Under the pieces are notes generated by a model that did no database searches, was not told the DNA's origin, and saw only the letters and a program-made list of their open reading frames with translations. Shown in pieces: positions 1 to 8,825 of a DNA stretch of 54,231 nucleotides (position 1 is the stretch's first letter; every line of letters starts with the position of its first letter). Made by a program: the position numbers and the translations under genes. The stretch lies in assembly GCA_900552055.1 (NCBI GenBank), contig URYI01000002.1, positions 1 through 54,231 of the forward strand, in the 5' to 3' direction. The DNA comes from an uncultured Eubacteriales bacterium (GTDB lineage: Bacteria > Bacillota > Clostridia > Christensenellales > QALW01).

Positions 1-152
1 TATAATAATTGTATGGTTTATCCTGAAAAATAAGAATGATATAAAGTAGCATTTTTACTAATTACTTTGCATTATAAATACAGCAAAATTTTTGAACTTG
101 TGGTTAAATTGCAAAATTTTGTTTTTGTATGAAGTGGAATATAAGTATAATC

Positions 153-1019
153 TTATCTGAGGAAATTTGTTATTAACCTTTTTGCTTTACAAAAGAAACA
201 GGAGTCTTTTTTGTGAAACTCTTTTATAGAAGAAATTTCGTAAGGTTCCGGCTGTATTGTTCTTTTGTATTCGACCTTAGGAATTCCAAGAAGCATTACA
301 TAAACAGGTGTATAGCCGGCAGGGATTTCAAGCATTTCGCAGATTTCCGGCATCAGTTTAATACAAAGTTCTGCATATCCGCACCAGCAGGTTCCAACTC
401 TGAGATGCTGAGCATAAAGCTCGATATAACTTAGTGCAATAATCGGGTCAACAGAGGCGCAAGGAGCATTAATCGGACTGGAAACTACAACCATATGAGG
501 TGCTCCGCGAAAAATTACGTCCTCTCCTTTAAGAAAAGCGTTTTTGTAACGTTCAAATTTGTTAACAAGCGGAGAAAAAGCCTGACTTGTTAAAATTTTT
601 ATAACTTTATCATTAACTTTTTTGCGAAGTTCGTCCATTGCTGATTTTTTTTCAACAATAGAAAAATGAAGAGCGTGTGAGTTACATCCTGTCGGAATAT
701 ATGGAAGCATTTCTTTCAGCTTATTCATTGTATCTTCCGGAATTTCTTCGTCTTTATACTGTCTTACACTTCTTCTTGATTTAATAAGTGTTAAAAGGTC
801 GTCATAGTTTACCGACTCGCTGTTTTCAGGATTCCTGCCGTTAAACGAAAGTGCTCCGGTCGGGCAGATTGCAAGACAGTGCTGGCATTGAAGGCAGCGG
901 CTTTCATCGTCCATCTTTGGAAATTTTTCATCGTCAAAACTTATACATTTAGAAACGCAGTCACTTATGCAAAGACCGCAGTGTATACATTTTTCTTTAT
1001 CAATATTGATAGTATTCAT
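153..1019 (-). CDS. Ferredoxin-nitroreductase fusion protein
   Basis: A 288-residue protein with an N-terminal double [4Fe-4S] ferredoxin domain and a C-terminal nitroreductase (FMN-type oxidoreductase) domain. Two cluster motifs are visible: C-x2-C-x2-C-x3-C around residues 11-21 and again around 42-52, the second followed by a Pro. The nitroreductase part begins near residue 75 with the typical S-R-R-S-V-R-Q-Y flavin-phosphate segment. Proteins of this fused family are common in anaerobes and probably pass electrons from ferredoxin-type clusters to FMN to reduce an unknown substrate. It is cytoplasmic, with no signal peptide or membrane segment. It is divergent from the permease gene at 1057. 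The family is certain; the substrate is unknown. Confidence 0.9.
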   Translation of the reverse strand: MNTINIDKEKCIHCGLCISDCVSKCISFDDEKFPKMDDESRCLQCQHCLAICPTGALSFNGRNPENSESVNYDDLLTLIKSRRSVRQYKDEEIPEDTMNKLKEMLPYIPTGCNSHALHFSIVEKKSAMDELRKKVNDKVIKILTSQAFSPLVNKFERYKNAFLKGEDVIFRGAPHMVVVSSPINAPCASVDPIIALSYIELYAQHLRVGTCWCGYAELCIKLMPEICEMLEIPAGYTPVYVMLLGIPKVEYKRTIQPEPYEISSIKEFHKKDSCFFCKAKRLITNFLR

Positions 1020-1056
1020 AAATTAATTCTCCCTGATTGACTGAGAAATAAATTAG

Positions 1057-2010
1057 TTGTTTAATTACATTATGTTAATACAGATCTTAACAAAAATAAA
1101 TAGCCTGAATGAATTTATATTTGCACCGGTGGATAATTTCATTGAAAAGCTTCCGCTTGCAGACTGGGCTCTTGATGCAATATGCGACAGTATACATTTA
1201 ATACCTTTTTTGTTTTTTGTTTTTCTGTTGATAGAGATTTTGGAATTTTATTATGCGGATAAAATTAACTCGGCCCTAAAGAAGACCGGCAGAGGTGCTG
1301 TTCTTGTCGGGGCATTGGCTGCGATATTTCCACAGTGCGGGTTTTCGGTAATCGCAAGCAGCCTCTATGTAAAGCGTATTATTTCAATAGGAACGCTCAT
1401 TGCGGTTTATCTTTCGACTTCTGATGAAACTATACCGATATTACTTGCAACGCCTTCCAAAGCATATATGATAATCCCAATTGTCGGGATAAAGCTGTTT
1501 ATTGCAGTTTTGATGGGATATTTTATAGACTTTGTTTTGGGTAACAGAATTCAAACTGTTGCAGATAGTGCTGTAAATCAAACAGAAGTCGGCTGCTGTC
1601 ATCATGATATTGAACACGGAAGCAAGCGTGAGCTCATTATACACCCGATTTTGCATACAATAAATATTTGGGGGTTTATATTAGTTATAACCTTAATTTT
1701 AAACTATTGCCTTTCTAATGTTGAAATAACGCGATTAATAAACGGCGGAAAATTTATACAGCCTGCTGCAGCTGCGTTAGTAGGGCTTATTCCTAATTGT
1801 GCTATATCAATCGGATTAACAATGATGCTTATAAAAGGAACTATTTCATTTGGGGCTGTTATAAGCGGTCTGCTTGCAAATTCAGGGCTGGGGCTTCTGG
1901 TTCTGCTTAAAAATAATGATTTTAAAGATACCTTAAGAATTATTTTTATACTTCTTTTGATAAGTATTGTTTCCGGCATGGCAATAAATTTTTTCACCGG
2001 TTTTTACTAG
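1057..2010 (+). CDS. Ten-TM-type metal/arsenic permease (ArsP_2-like, putative Mn transporter)
   Basis: A 317-residue, very hydrophobic protein with about 8-10 predicted membrane segments in two halves. Each half carries a similar G-x-x-P-x-C-G/A motif: P-Q-C-G-F-S near residue 92 and P-N-C-A-I-S near residue 247. A central His/Cys-rich loop (C-C-H-H-D-I-E-H, about residues 179-186) may bind metal. This layout resembles the family annotated as putative manganese transporter or heavy-metal exporter (PF11449, ArsP_2), recognised by memory. Role inferred: efflux of a metal or metalloid across the inner membrane. The first in-frame start is TTG at 1057; an ATG at 1072 is an equally good start, and neither has a strong ribosome binding site. 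The stop lies only 3 nt before the next start, so the two genes are probably cotranscribed. Confidence 0.8.
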   Translation: MFNYIMLIQILTKINSLNEFIFAPVDNFIEKLPLADWALDAICDSIHLIPFLFFVFLLIEILEFYYADKINSALKKTGRGAVLVGALAAIFPQCGFSVIASSLYVKRIISIGTLIAVYLSTSDETIPILLATPSKAYMIIPIVGIKLFIAVLMGYFIDFVLGNRIQTVADSAVNQTEVGCCHHDIEHGSKRELIIHPILHTINIWGFILVITLILNYCLSNVEITRLINGGKFIQPAAAALVGLIPNCAISIGLTMMLIKGTISFGAVISGLLANSGLGLLVLLKNNDFKDTLRIIFILLLISIVSGMAINFFTGFY

Positions 2011-2013
2011 TAT

Positions 2014-3951
2014 ATGAAAGTTACCCTGCAAAATAATTATAGTTATACTTATCCGATGAAAAAGCCTGTATTCCAGAGCGCTTCAGGTGAATTTGGAAAA
2101 GCTGTGGGAGATGTTTTCCAGAAAGAAACTATATCTGAAACTGCCAGAAATAACCTTATTGAGAAGCTTAGACTTGCGATAAAAGAAATTATTAAGCCGA
2201 AAAACTTTATGGGGCGTGGATTTAACGGAACGGTCTATCAAATTGATAAAAATTTTGCTATGAAGATTAACAATTATGCTAAACCTTCACTGGAAACTTC
2301 GGATTTAGTAATAAAAAAAGGAAAAAATATTTTCAAAAACTTAAAAACTTATTATGGAGAAGAAGTTCTACAAATTGGCGACTTGAAGATTTTGAGAAAT
2401 CTTGGCAAACACACTCCTGCGGGAGTCCCTCCTGAAAAGCTGAAAGATTTGAAAAGTCTTGAAGAAATTTATAAATATTATCAGAAAGAATATCTTCCTT
2501 TGTTTGCAAAAGTTCCTCAAAAAAGCTACGACGCAGTTGCAGAGGATTTTGCACGCTTAAATAAAATGAAATATTCTGCGTGTGAATATTGTACTTTTGA
2601 CTCAAAAAATCCTGGAAATATTCTTCTTGCCGGGGATGAATTAAAACTTACCGACGAGATAAATTCAATCAATATGAGCGAAACTAACTCTGTTGGTAAG
2701 CTGATGGAGCTCATGCTCTATAAGATATCCAGTCTTGATAGTATTAGAAGCTACGGTGATAATACGGAAGAAGCAAAGCAAATATTGCGTAAAATACTTA
2801 TCGCATCGGAGAAAGCAAACCTTCCTTATGATACAAGGGAAAGGGATAGAGTGGTCTGGGACGGTGTTTTTAAAAATGCTGAAATTAATGAAGATGTTGA
2901 TGATTTTATTCAGAACCTTGAGATTATACGCGGCAGAAACCCAAGACTTTCAAAGCGGATACCTGAGGTAGAAAAATACGTAGACAGTGTTTTCTGTCCT
3001 TCGTTCAAAGGCAGGTCAAGGGAGCTGGAAAAAGTTCTGGATAATGTTGTAGGAAAACCTGAAATTTCCGAAAAAGAGAAAAACCTTATTATCGAAAAAA
3101 TAAAAAATGTTCTTCAGGATATCTTAATTCCGTCAAGATTTATAGAAGAAGGCACTCACAATGCAGTGTATAAAATTACGACTAAATATGCAGCCCGTGT
3201 TCCGGTCAATACTCAAATTACTCCTTCAACTCTCGGTGAGGGATTTGAGTGGGGTAAAGGTATTTTTAGCAGAATGAGAAATTATTATGGCGAACCTATA
3301 CTTCAGGCGGGAAAATTTCAAATACTTCACAATATAGGTTTTCAGATGCCGGCCGGTATTCCGGAACATTTAAGTAAAACTATGAGCGAGCACCAGCAAA
3401 AAAAATATTATATTGAAAAATATCTGCCAAAGTTTGCTTCAATTTCACAATACAATTATAATCAAATTGCCAGAGATCTTGCCATATTAAACGAAATGCG
3501 TTTTGGGCCGCGAAGTTTCGGGCTTTTTGATTCTCTCAATCCGAACAATATTGTTTACGGCAAAAAATCTCTTCTGCTTGTAGATGAGATTGAAACACTT
3601 TGTGATAAACCTTATGCCAATACAACAGCAAAACTTCTGGAAGTCTTTATTAATAGAGCGACAAAAGATAGGGAAGCTCCTGATGCTGGAGAAAAAGTTA
3701 AACTTGTAAGAAAGATTTTTAAAAAGACTTTAATCGCCGGCATGTACGCTGACTTGCTCCATGCTGATTCAAAAGAGGATTGCAGAAACTGGGAGATTGC
3801 TTTAAGAAAATGCCAGATAAAAACTCCTTTATTTGAAATTATCAATAAAATGGAGCAAATAGGCGGAATGCCTTTTGATATGGATGAAAAAATTACTATT
3901 GCGCGCAGATATATTGATACGCTTTTTTCTGTAAATCCTACAAATATATGA
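2014..3951 (+). CDS. Tandem kinase-like protein of unknown function
   Basis: A 645-residue protein built of two homologous halves of about 310 residues. Each half starts with a short P-x-F-K/Q segment (residues 18-21 and 329-332), then a helical region, then kinase-like landmarks. Copy 1 has a glycine loop G67-x-G-x-x-G72-x-V-Y, a Lys at 84 in A-M-K-I, N-P-G-N202-I-L, and D214-E. Copy 2 has a degraded glycine loop (E-G380-T-H-N-A-V-Y), Arg395 in place of the Lys, N-P-N-N512-I-V, and D524-E. The N-to-D spacing is 12 in both, close to that of protein kinases and APH-type phosphotransferases. The position that normally holds the catalytic Asp aligns with Ser, preceded by Asp, in both copies. I infer an active or pseudo-kinase pair, with copy 2 the more degenerate. 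No signal peptide or membrane segment is seen. It starts 3 nt after the permease stop. Function unknown. Confidence 0.6.
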   Translation: MKVTLQNNYSYTYPMKKPVFQSASGEFGKAVGDVFQKETISETARNNLIEKLRLAIKEIIKPKNFMGRGFNGTVYQIDKNFAMKINNYAKPSLETSDLVIKKGKNIFKNLKTYYGEEVLQIGDLKILRNLGKHTPAGVPPEKLKDLKSLEEIYKYYQKEYLPLFAKVPQKSYDAVAEDFARLNKMKYSACEYCTFDSKNPGNILLAGDELKLTDEINSINMSETNSVGKLMELMLYKISSLDSIRSYGDNTEEAKQILRKILIASEKANLPYDTRERDRVVWDGVFKNAEINEDVDDFIQNLEIIRGRNPRLSKRIPEVEKYVDSVFCPSFKGRSRELEKVLDNVVGKPEISEKEKNLIIEKIKNVLQDILIPSRFIEEGTHNAVYKITTKYAARVPVNTQITPSTLGEGFEWGKGIFSRMRNYYGEPILQAGKFQILHNIGFQMPAGIPEHLSKTMSEHQQKKYYIEKYLPKFASISQYNYNQIARDLAILNEMRFGPRSFGLFDSLNPNNIVYGKKSLLLVDEIETLCDKPYANTTAKLLEVFINRATKDREAPDAGEKVKLVRKIFKKTLIAGMYADLLHADSKEDCRNWEIALRKCQIKTPLFEIINKMEQIGGMPFDMDEKITIARRYIDTLFSVNPTNI

Positions 3952-3975
3952 TGCTAAAAATTTTTTTAAGCACTA

Positions 3976-3987
3976 TTATGTTATTTG
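3976..3987 (+). promoter_or_regulatory. Possible extended -10 promoter element for the small Cys-rich gene
   Basis: The 9-mer TTATGTTAT at 3976-3984 reads as an extended -10 (TG-T-TATTTG). It lies 19 nt upstream of the ATG at 4003. The same 9-mer recurs at 8581 and 14480. No good -35 hexamer is present at the expected distance here. Confidence 0.4.
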
Positions 3988-4002
3988 TGGGAGAGTGTAT
4001 AA

Positions 4003-4209
4003 ATGTTAAACCAAGTTCTAATCAAGCAGCCATCACTTATTTCCGGCTCAATAACAAAAAATTGGACTGAACAGGCTATTGAATGCTACAAGCTTAACGG
4101 AAATTGCAGCGAATGTTCAATCAGAAAAGCTCATTATTCTTTTGACTGCCAGATGCCAAAAGTTGTTGAAATACTTAAGTTAATGAATGGCGACCCTGAT
4201 TTGGATTAA
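4003..4209 (+). CDS. Small four-cysteine protein
   Basis: A 68-residue protein with four cysteines spaced C-x6-C-x2-C-x10-C (residues 28-52). This pattern would suit a zinc site or an Fe-S cluster. The C-terminus is acidic (G-D-P-D-L-D). It has a plausible ribosome binding site (GGGAGAG) about 9 nt before the ATG and its own candidate promoter at 3976. It overlaps the convergent nitroreductase gene by 4 nt. I do not recognise a named family. The composition and clear start support a real gene. Confidence 0.65.
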   Translation: MLNQVLIKQPSLISGSITKNWTEQAIECYKLNGNCSECSIRKAHYSFDCQMPKVVEILKLMNGDPDLD

Positions 4210-4808
4210 AATTTAGATCCGAGTTTTTCGAGTGAAATAACATCATCAAAATCTTTGCGTATTTTGGTCGTTGCGCTTTCTTCAGCTTCGTAGCCGAGAG
4301 TGATAATTGTGGAGAGTATCTGCCCATCTCCCAGACCCAATTTCTGTTTGACTTCGTGGTATGTATCTTGTTCAATACCCGTAATTTCATTTCCCATAGC
4401 ACCTATTATGCAGGATTTAATTCCAAGTGATTCAGCCTCCAGCATCATATAAGAAATCGGATAGATTACCTGTTCCATTGTTCTTATGAGCAGGCCGTTT
4501 TCTCCCTGCAGCGCCGGATTTAACCCCGGATTTTTAATATGGGTGATTTTTGCTTCTTCACACGCATTAACATCTGCGACACAGACGATAAGAGCATCGG
4601 CGTTTTTGACATGAGCCTGCCCGAGAGAAAGTTTAGATAGAAGCTCTTTATTTTCTTCAGACTTAATCAGGATAAATTTCCACGATTGAACATTCATCCA
4701 TGAAGGAGCAAGCCTGCCTGCTTCAAGAATTTTTCTTAAATCTTCATCAGAAATGTGTTTTTCTGAATATTTTCTAACACTCTTGCGTGATTTGATTAAG
4801 TCTAACAT
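4206..4808 (-). CDS. Nitroreductase family protein
   Basis: A 200-residue single-domain FMN-dependent nitroreductase. The N-terminal S-R-K-S-V-R-K-Y motif binds the FMN phosphate. A-P-S-W-M-N-V-Q-S-W-K-F (about residues 34-45) matches the family's A-P-S-x-x-N-x-Q-P-W. The C-terminal I-I-T-L-G-Y segment and a short tail complete the fold. The start follows a good AGGAG ribosome binding site. Expected role: NAD(P)H-dependent reduction of nitro or quinone compounds in the cytoplasm, probably as a homodimer; the true substrate is unknown. It is divergent from the gene at 4872 and converges on the small gene at 4003. Confidence 0.9.
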   Translation of the reverse strand: MLDLIKSRKSVRKYSEKHISDEDLRKILEAGRLAPSWMNVQSWKFILIKSEENKELLSKLSLGQAHVKNADALIVCVADVNACEEAKITHIKNPGLNPALQGENGLLIRTMEQVIYPISYMMLEAESLGIKSCIIGAMGNEITGIEQDTYHEVKQKLGLGDGQILSTIITLGYEAEESATTKIRKDFDDVISLEKLGSKF

Positions 4809-4871
4809 ATTTGCTCTCCTGTATTTTTATTATATTATAGATTTTACCACGAACTTGGAATTTAAATAGCA

Positions 4872-6173
4872 ATGGTTTCCACGGAAAAGATTTTACATTT
4901 ACGTACAATAAAGAAAGAGTATATTACAGCTGAAAAACTAAATCGATTCAGAGCGAAAATACCGGATGGCGAAAGGCGCATTGGTTCACTTCCGTATGAT
5001 TGGATTAAGCGTATTGAAAAAGATAAGATTTCGGATATTACCCGCAGTGCCTGTGATGTGTTTGAGAAATTTTCTATAGAAATTGAAGATATTTCAAACA
5101 GGTATACCGGAAAGGTAGATAAGTTAGAAAATTTAAAACAGGCTCAGTCAGCACTGCTTCAATCTTTACAAAAAATTCTGAAGCGTAAGGATATTGATAT
5201 TACTTATGTTGGGAGCGGCTCATTAAAACATTGTCAGAGGCTCGATGTAGGAAAATATTCATATGCAGTTTCTACTTTTAAGAGCGAAAAATCTGCTAAT
5301 CGTTTATTCAGTGATTATTTTTGCAGAGGGCACGGGAAAGGGAACGAACCACAGAGTTTATTTACCCTTTTTAAAAGGGGATCACATGGCCGATTTGTAA
5401 AACCCTTTCTTGCAAATCTTTCCGGAATGTATGATGCAGGCGGATACATTCTTTCAAAATTTATTGATGAGAACCACCCTAAAAAAACTGAACTGGGCAC
5501 TTTTCTTGCAGAGCGGGCTTTCGTGTATAATACCGACCCTAATATAATCCGCGGGATAAGCATAGAATCCGGAGGATGTATTTATAATAAGAAATATATT
5601 AAAGATGCAAAACTAAGAGCTCTGTGGACAAAGTTTGCGGGGATTTTAGACGGTAATATAAGATTGCTCAAAGAAAATAAATCTGCTGTTAAAATCCAAG
5701 GTTTTATGTTACAGGGAAAAGAATTGAATGCTGTTTCTATGGAGGAACGCCGAGCTGCAGCAAAGCTTGCCAGAAGCTTGAATAAGATTAAAAAACTTAA
5801 GGCACAGCAGGGGTATGATAAAGTCAAAGAGCTATTGAAAAAAGATTTTGTAGACCTGTTCCCGTATGACGAACACAGTGTTGAATTTGGAAGAATGATT
5901 TCCTGGTATCCGGCACTTCTGGCAAAGGAGCTGGGTATAAATAATGTACCTGATTTTGAAGATATGACTGCAATTTCAGCAGACCATTTTGATAAAGTAA
6001 AAATAAGGTTTGCAGACTATTATCCAAAATCTCAAATTGTAGAATGGCTTAAAGAAAATTATGATTATGAGCGCGAAAGAAACCTGCTCAAAATATTTAG
6101 AGAACAGTATGATATTGAGGATGAAGTTAGAGAAATGGAACGCCAGTTCTCTAACCCTCTGCCAGAACAATAG
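4872..6173 (+). CDS. Unknown protein, possible distant kinase-like fold
   Basis: A 433-residue soluble protein that I do not recognise. Visible features are a charged N-terminus, a Y-V-G-S-G-S-L segment (residues 112-118) that looks like a glycine loop, Y-A-V-S-T-F-K at 131-137, and N-T-D-P-N-I-I (220-226). The last weakly resembles the N-P-x-N-I-V motif of the tandem kinase-like protein at 2014. The C-terminal third is strongly charged and helical. There is no signal peptide or membrane segment. The 3' end overlaps the convergent LCP gene by 23 nt. A shared kinase-like ancestry with the protein at 2014 is a tentative inference; a lineage-specific unknown family is equally possible. Confidence 0.55.
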   Translation: MVSTEKILHLRTIKKEYITAEKLNRFRAKIPDGERRIGSLPYDWIKRIEKDKISDITRSACDVFEKFSIEIEDISNRYTGKVDKLENLKQAQSALLQSLQKILKRKDIDITYVGSGSLKHCQRLDVGKYSYAVSTFKSEKSANRLFSDYFCRGHGKGNEPQSLFTLFKRGSHGRFVKPFLANLSGMYDAGGYILSKFIDENHPKKTELGTFLAERAFVYNTDPNIIRGISIESGGCIYNKKYIKDAKLRALWTKFAGILDGNIRLLKENKSAVKIQGFMLQGKELNAVSMEERRAAAKLARSLNKIKKLKAQQGYDKVKELLKKDFVDLFPYDEHSVEFGRMISWYPALLAKELGINNVPDFEDMTAISADHFDKVKIRFADYYPKSQIVEWLKENYDYERERNLLKIFREQYDIEDEVREMERQFSNPLPEQ

Positions 6174-7470
6174 TAAAATCACTTCCTACAGAGAAAGTTT
6201 CAGTAGGGTCATAAATGAACTGCATATTGTTAAGTTCGGGCATTTTCTTCTGAAGCCAGTTTAAGAAATCAATAGTTACATCATTTTTATTGGCAACAAA
6301 CCTTGTATGTGAAAGGTGCGTTATCTTCAGCATATTAACTTCAAAACCAAGCTCGCTTAATTTTTCTTTCATAGCCTGAGCTTCTTCTTCCTTTCTCGGA
6401 GAATACATAATTCCAGCCTTGAATTTTGTACCGTCAAGCGTAGGTTTATCTCTATAAATCATTCTGTTTATAACTTCCTGCGTTTTTTTCGGATCTAAAA
6501 TCCAATAGCTTATATATCCTCTCTGGTTTGGTGCACCAGGAAGAGTCGCAATTTCTATCTTATTTTCATCAACGCTTCTTGCAAAAGCAGCGTACTGTGA
6601 GAGTTCATAGAAACTCATATCAGTTTTAATATATGTATTGCAAACATTTAGCACTTCCGGAATTTTTGTAATGACCTGAGGTGAATGAAGTTTTTCAAAT
6701 AAACTTCTCATAAACCATTGCTGGCGCTGTGTTCTTCCAATATCACCAAGACCGTCTTTTCTGTATCTTAGGTAACCTACAGCCTGCTTTCCGTTTAGAA
6801 CGGTGTTGCCTTTGTCTAAATTAATATGAAGCTTGCCTGCATAATCATGATACTTCATTGGTTTTTCGACATAAATCGGAATACCGCCTAATGCATCAAC
6901 TACTTTTTCAACTGCTTCATCATGTACGATTATATATTTATCAATCTTTATTCCAAAAGTTTCTTTAAGAGTCTTTTTAACAAGGTTTATGCCTCCCAGA
7001 GCGTGAGCAGAGTTAATCTTTTGAACGCCTTTGTTATCAGGGAGGTAAACTTTGCTGTCGCGCGGGATGGATATTGCATTTATAGAATGTGTTTTTGGGT
7101 CAATATTAACTATAATAATTGTATCTGAACGTGTTCCTTCCCAGATATCAGAACCTTCACCGTTAGAATCAACGCCGAGCAGCAAAATGTTCTGTCTTCT
7201 TGGAGAAAACGGGGTTTCAAAATTCTTTTTTTCTTTTTTATAAAACTTAAAAAATCCGCTTGCATTGTCAGCCTGTTCGGTACTTATTTTGTCAAGTATA
7301 TAACTGTTTTCAACAACAGTTACACAGACTATAACCGCACATAAAACAGCAAGAACTACTGTGAAAAGAAGTTTGGTAAAATTAGAACTTTCTTCTTTTT
7401 CTGCACGAATGTTTTTTAAAAATGCTTTGTATTCTTCTTCTTGATTTTCGTTGTTATTTGCTATCTTCAT
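6151..7470 (-). CDS. LytR-CpsA-Psr (LCP) family glycopolymer transferase with LytR_C domain
   Basis: A 439-residue membrane-anchored protein. It has a cytoplasmic N-terminus, one transmembrane helix (about residues 33-55) and an LCP catalytic domain starting near N-I-L-L-L-G-V-D-S. Typical LCP residues are visible: R-S-D-T (about 118-121), I-P-R-D-S-K-V, and R-Y-R-K-D-G-L-G-D-I-G-R-T-Q-R-Q with the conserved arginines. The C-terminal ~100 residues fit a LytR_C domain. The family transfers undecaprenyl-linked glycopolymers to peptidoglycan or proteins at the outer face of the inner membrane. The glycosyltransferase at 7569 is divergently arranged and may belong to the same envelope pathway. 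Substrate unknown. Confidence 0.9.
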   Translation of the reverse strand: MKIANNNENQEEEYKAFLKNIRAEKEESSNFTKLLFTVVLAVLCAVIVCVTVVENSYILDKISTEQADNASGFFKFYKKEKKNFETPFSPRRQNILLLGVDSNGEGSDIWEGTRSDTIIIVNIDPKTHSINAISIPRDSKVYLPDNKGVQKINSAHALGGINLVKKTLKETFGIKIDKYIIVHDEAVEKVVDALGGIPIYVEKPMKYHDYAGKLHINLDKGNTVLNGKQAVGYLRYRKDGLGDIGRTQRQQWFMRSLFEKLHSPQVITKIPEVLNVCNTYIKTDMSFYELSQYAAFARSVDENKIEIATLPGAPNQRGYISYWILDPKKTQEVINRMIYRDKPTLDGTKFKAGIMYSPRKEEEAQAMKEKLSELGFEVNMLKITHLSHTRFVANKNDVTIDFLNWLQKKMPELNNMQFIYDPTETFSVGSDFTIVLAEG

Positions 7471-7568
7471 TTTAAACGTTCTCTGAATTACCCCATTAAA
7501 AATTATATTTTAAGCACATGTTAAAATCAATTATTGAAACGTAAATATTTTTAAAGTAAAACGATTAT

Positions 7569-8555
7569 ATGAAAAAGAAGATTTTGTTTATAAATTTTGG
7601 CGGCCTCGGAGATGAGATTTTATTTTTGCCAACGATTATTTCTACCAAAAAAGAGTTTCCGGACTCTGAAATCACACTTGCGCTCGAAACGAGAAGCAAG
7701 GGAATTTTGAGCCTTACGGATATTATTGATGAAACTCTGTTTGCAGATATAAAAGGCAGAAATAAATATATTGAACTTTTCAATCTTCTGCGGAGGATTT
7801 GGACTAAAAAGTTTGATATAGTTATTTCATCAGGTTCAAACAAATTTATTTCAATCTTTTTATTTATGACATTTATAAAGGAACGCATCGGTTACAACTC
7901 CGGCAGACTAAGCGAAAAACTTTTGACTCATGCAGTCCAGTTAAACAAAAACCAGTATGCAGCAAAGATGTATCACGATTTGGTTAAGCCTTTGACAGAT
8001 AATATAACAGAGCTTCCGGAGATTAATATTGAACCGCGGAAGACGGAGCCGGATACTGTTTTAATTCATCCTGGTGTAAGTCTTTTGAGTGTTAAAAAAG
8101 GTATGATAAAGACTATTCCTGCTGAGAAGTGGGCAGAGGTTGTGGAAAAACTTGCAGATGCGGGTAAAAAAGTTGTGCTTGTTGGCGGCCCTGATGATAA
8201 GCAGGTTATTGAAACTATAGAACGTATTGTGCCCTGTGAAAAGTATTTGAATATGTACGGCAAAACCCGTAACCTGAAAGAGCTTGCAGAAATGATTTCT
8301 TCTGCGGAAATATTTCTCTGTTCTGACTCTGCACCTTTGCATGTTGCAGCTGCTCTCGGGGTAAAAACTTATGTGATTTTTGGCTCAACAGATGATAAAA
8401 AATTAATTCCTGATAACGGGAAAGTTATTCCGATTAAGGCAAAATGTGATTGTCCGCTTCGGCCGTGCTTATGGGAAAAACGGCAGACAACCTGTGAAAG
8501 CTTGGAGTGTCTGAATATTAGTGCGGATGAGATAGTTTCAATAATATTATTCTAA
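7569..8555 (+). CDS. Glycosyltransferase family 9 (ADP-heptose:LPS heptosyltransferase-like)
   Basis: A 328-residue GT-B enzyme. The N-terminal N-F-G-G-L-G-D-E-I-L-F-L-P motif and the C-terminal S-D-S-A-P-L-H-V-A-A-A-L-G-V block are hallmarks of GT9 heptosyltransferases, as is I-H-P-G for nucleotide-sugar binding. It probably adds a sugar to the LPS core or a similar surface glycan on the cytoplasmic face of the inner membrane. This supports an outer-membrane organism for the left segment, in contrast with the clostridial right segment. The C-terminus is Cys-rich (C-D-C-P-L-R-P-C, followed by two more Cys). The start ATG has only a weak ribosome binding site. Confidence 0.9.
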   Translation: MKKKILFINFGGLGDEILFLPTIISTKKEFPDSEITLALETRSKGILSLTDIIDETLFADIKGRNKYIELFNLLRRIWTKKFDIVISSGSNKFISIFLFMTFIKERIGYNSGRLSEKLLTHAVQLNKNQYAAKMYHDLVKPLTDNITELPEINIEPRKTEPDTVLIHPGVSLLSVKKGMIKTIPAEKWAEVVEKLADAGKKVVLVGGPDDKQVIETIERIVPCEKYLNMYGKTRNLKELAEMISSAEIFLCSDSAPLHVAAALGVKTYVIFGSTDDKKLIPDNGKVIPIKAKCDCPLRPCLWEKRQTTCESLECLNISADEIVSIILF

Positions 8556-8563
8556 TAACTATA

Positions 8564-8592
8564 TTGCGCTTTTGTGCATTTTATGTTATATG
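8564..8592 (+). promoter_or_regulatory. Sigma70-type promoter with extended -10
   Basis: TTGCGC (8564-8569), a 17-nt spacer, and TATATG (8587-8592) preceded by TG-T, giving the 9-mer TTATGTTAT at 8581. The predicted start of transcription is near 8599, just before the small ORF. The same architecture precedes efp. Confidence 0.6.
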
Positions 8593-8607
8593 ATTTTATA
8601 AAAAAGA

Positions 8608-8758
8608 GTGTATAAAAAACAATAATAACCAGCTTGCTTTTAAGGGAGATAAAGGTGCATTGACTGGAATGGCGGCAGGTGCTGCGGTTGGTTTAGGAGT
8701 TGCTGGTGTGGGGGCGCAAGTAGGCGGTATTATTGGCGGGCTTACATCAGACGATTAG
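8608..8758 (+). pseudogene. Small Gly/Ala-rich hydrophobic ORF with unresolved start (possible 1-nt frameshift)
   Basis: An open frame ending at TAG 8758 encodes a run of four Asn, Q-L-A-F-K-G-D-K, then a Gly/Ala-rich membrane-like stretch with G-x3-G spacing, ending T-S-D-D. No ATG, GTG or TTG opens the frame at the right place. The first start-like codon in frame is ATA at 8612, and the internal ATG at 8668 would leave only 30 residues. A GTG at 8608 would join this frame if the A6 run at 8614-8619 were one base shorter. A good promoter sits just upstream and a hairpin follows. It may be an intact small membrane peptide with a non-standard start, a slippage-controlled gene, a sequencing indel or a pseudogene. 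Confidence 0.45.
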
Positions 8759-8775
8759 ATTAGTAAAAACTATAA

Positions 8776-8794
8776 ACTACAATTAAATTGTAGT
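8776..8794 (+). terminator. Short hairpin after the Gly-rich ORF
   Basis: Perfect 8-bp inverted repeat ACTACAAT / ATTGTAGT with a 3-nt loop, followed by CTTATT. It may end the small transcript or act as an operator for the AAA+ gene. The downstream T-run is weak. Confidence 0.45.
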
Positions 8795-8825
8795 CTTATT
8801 GAAGGTATGTGTATAAGGACAAAAA

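Noticed and set aside
1..152. Search for a gene in the first 152 bases
   Set aside because: Only AT-rich sequence without a supported frame; it may hold the 3' flank of the nitroreductase gene.
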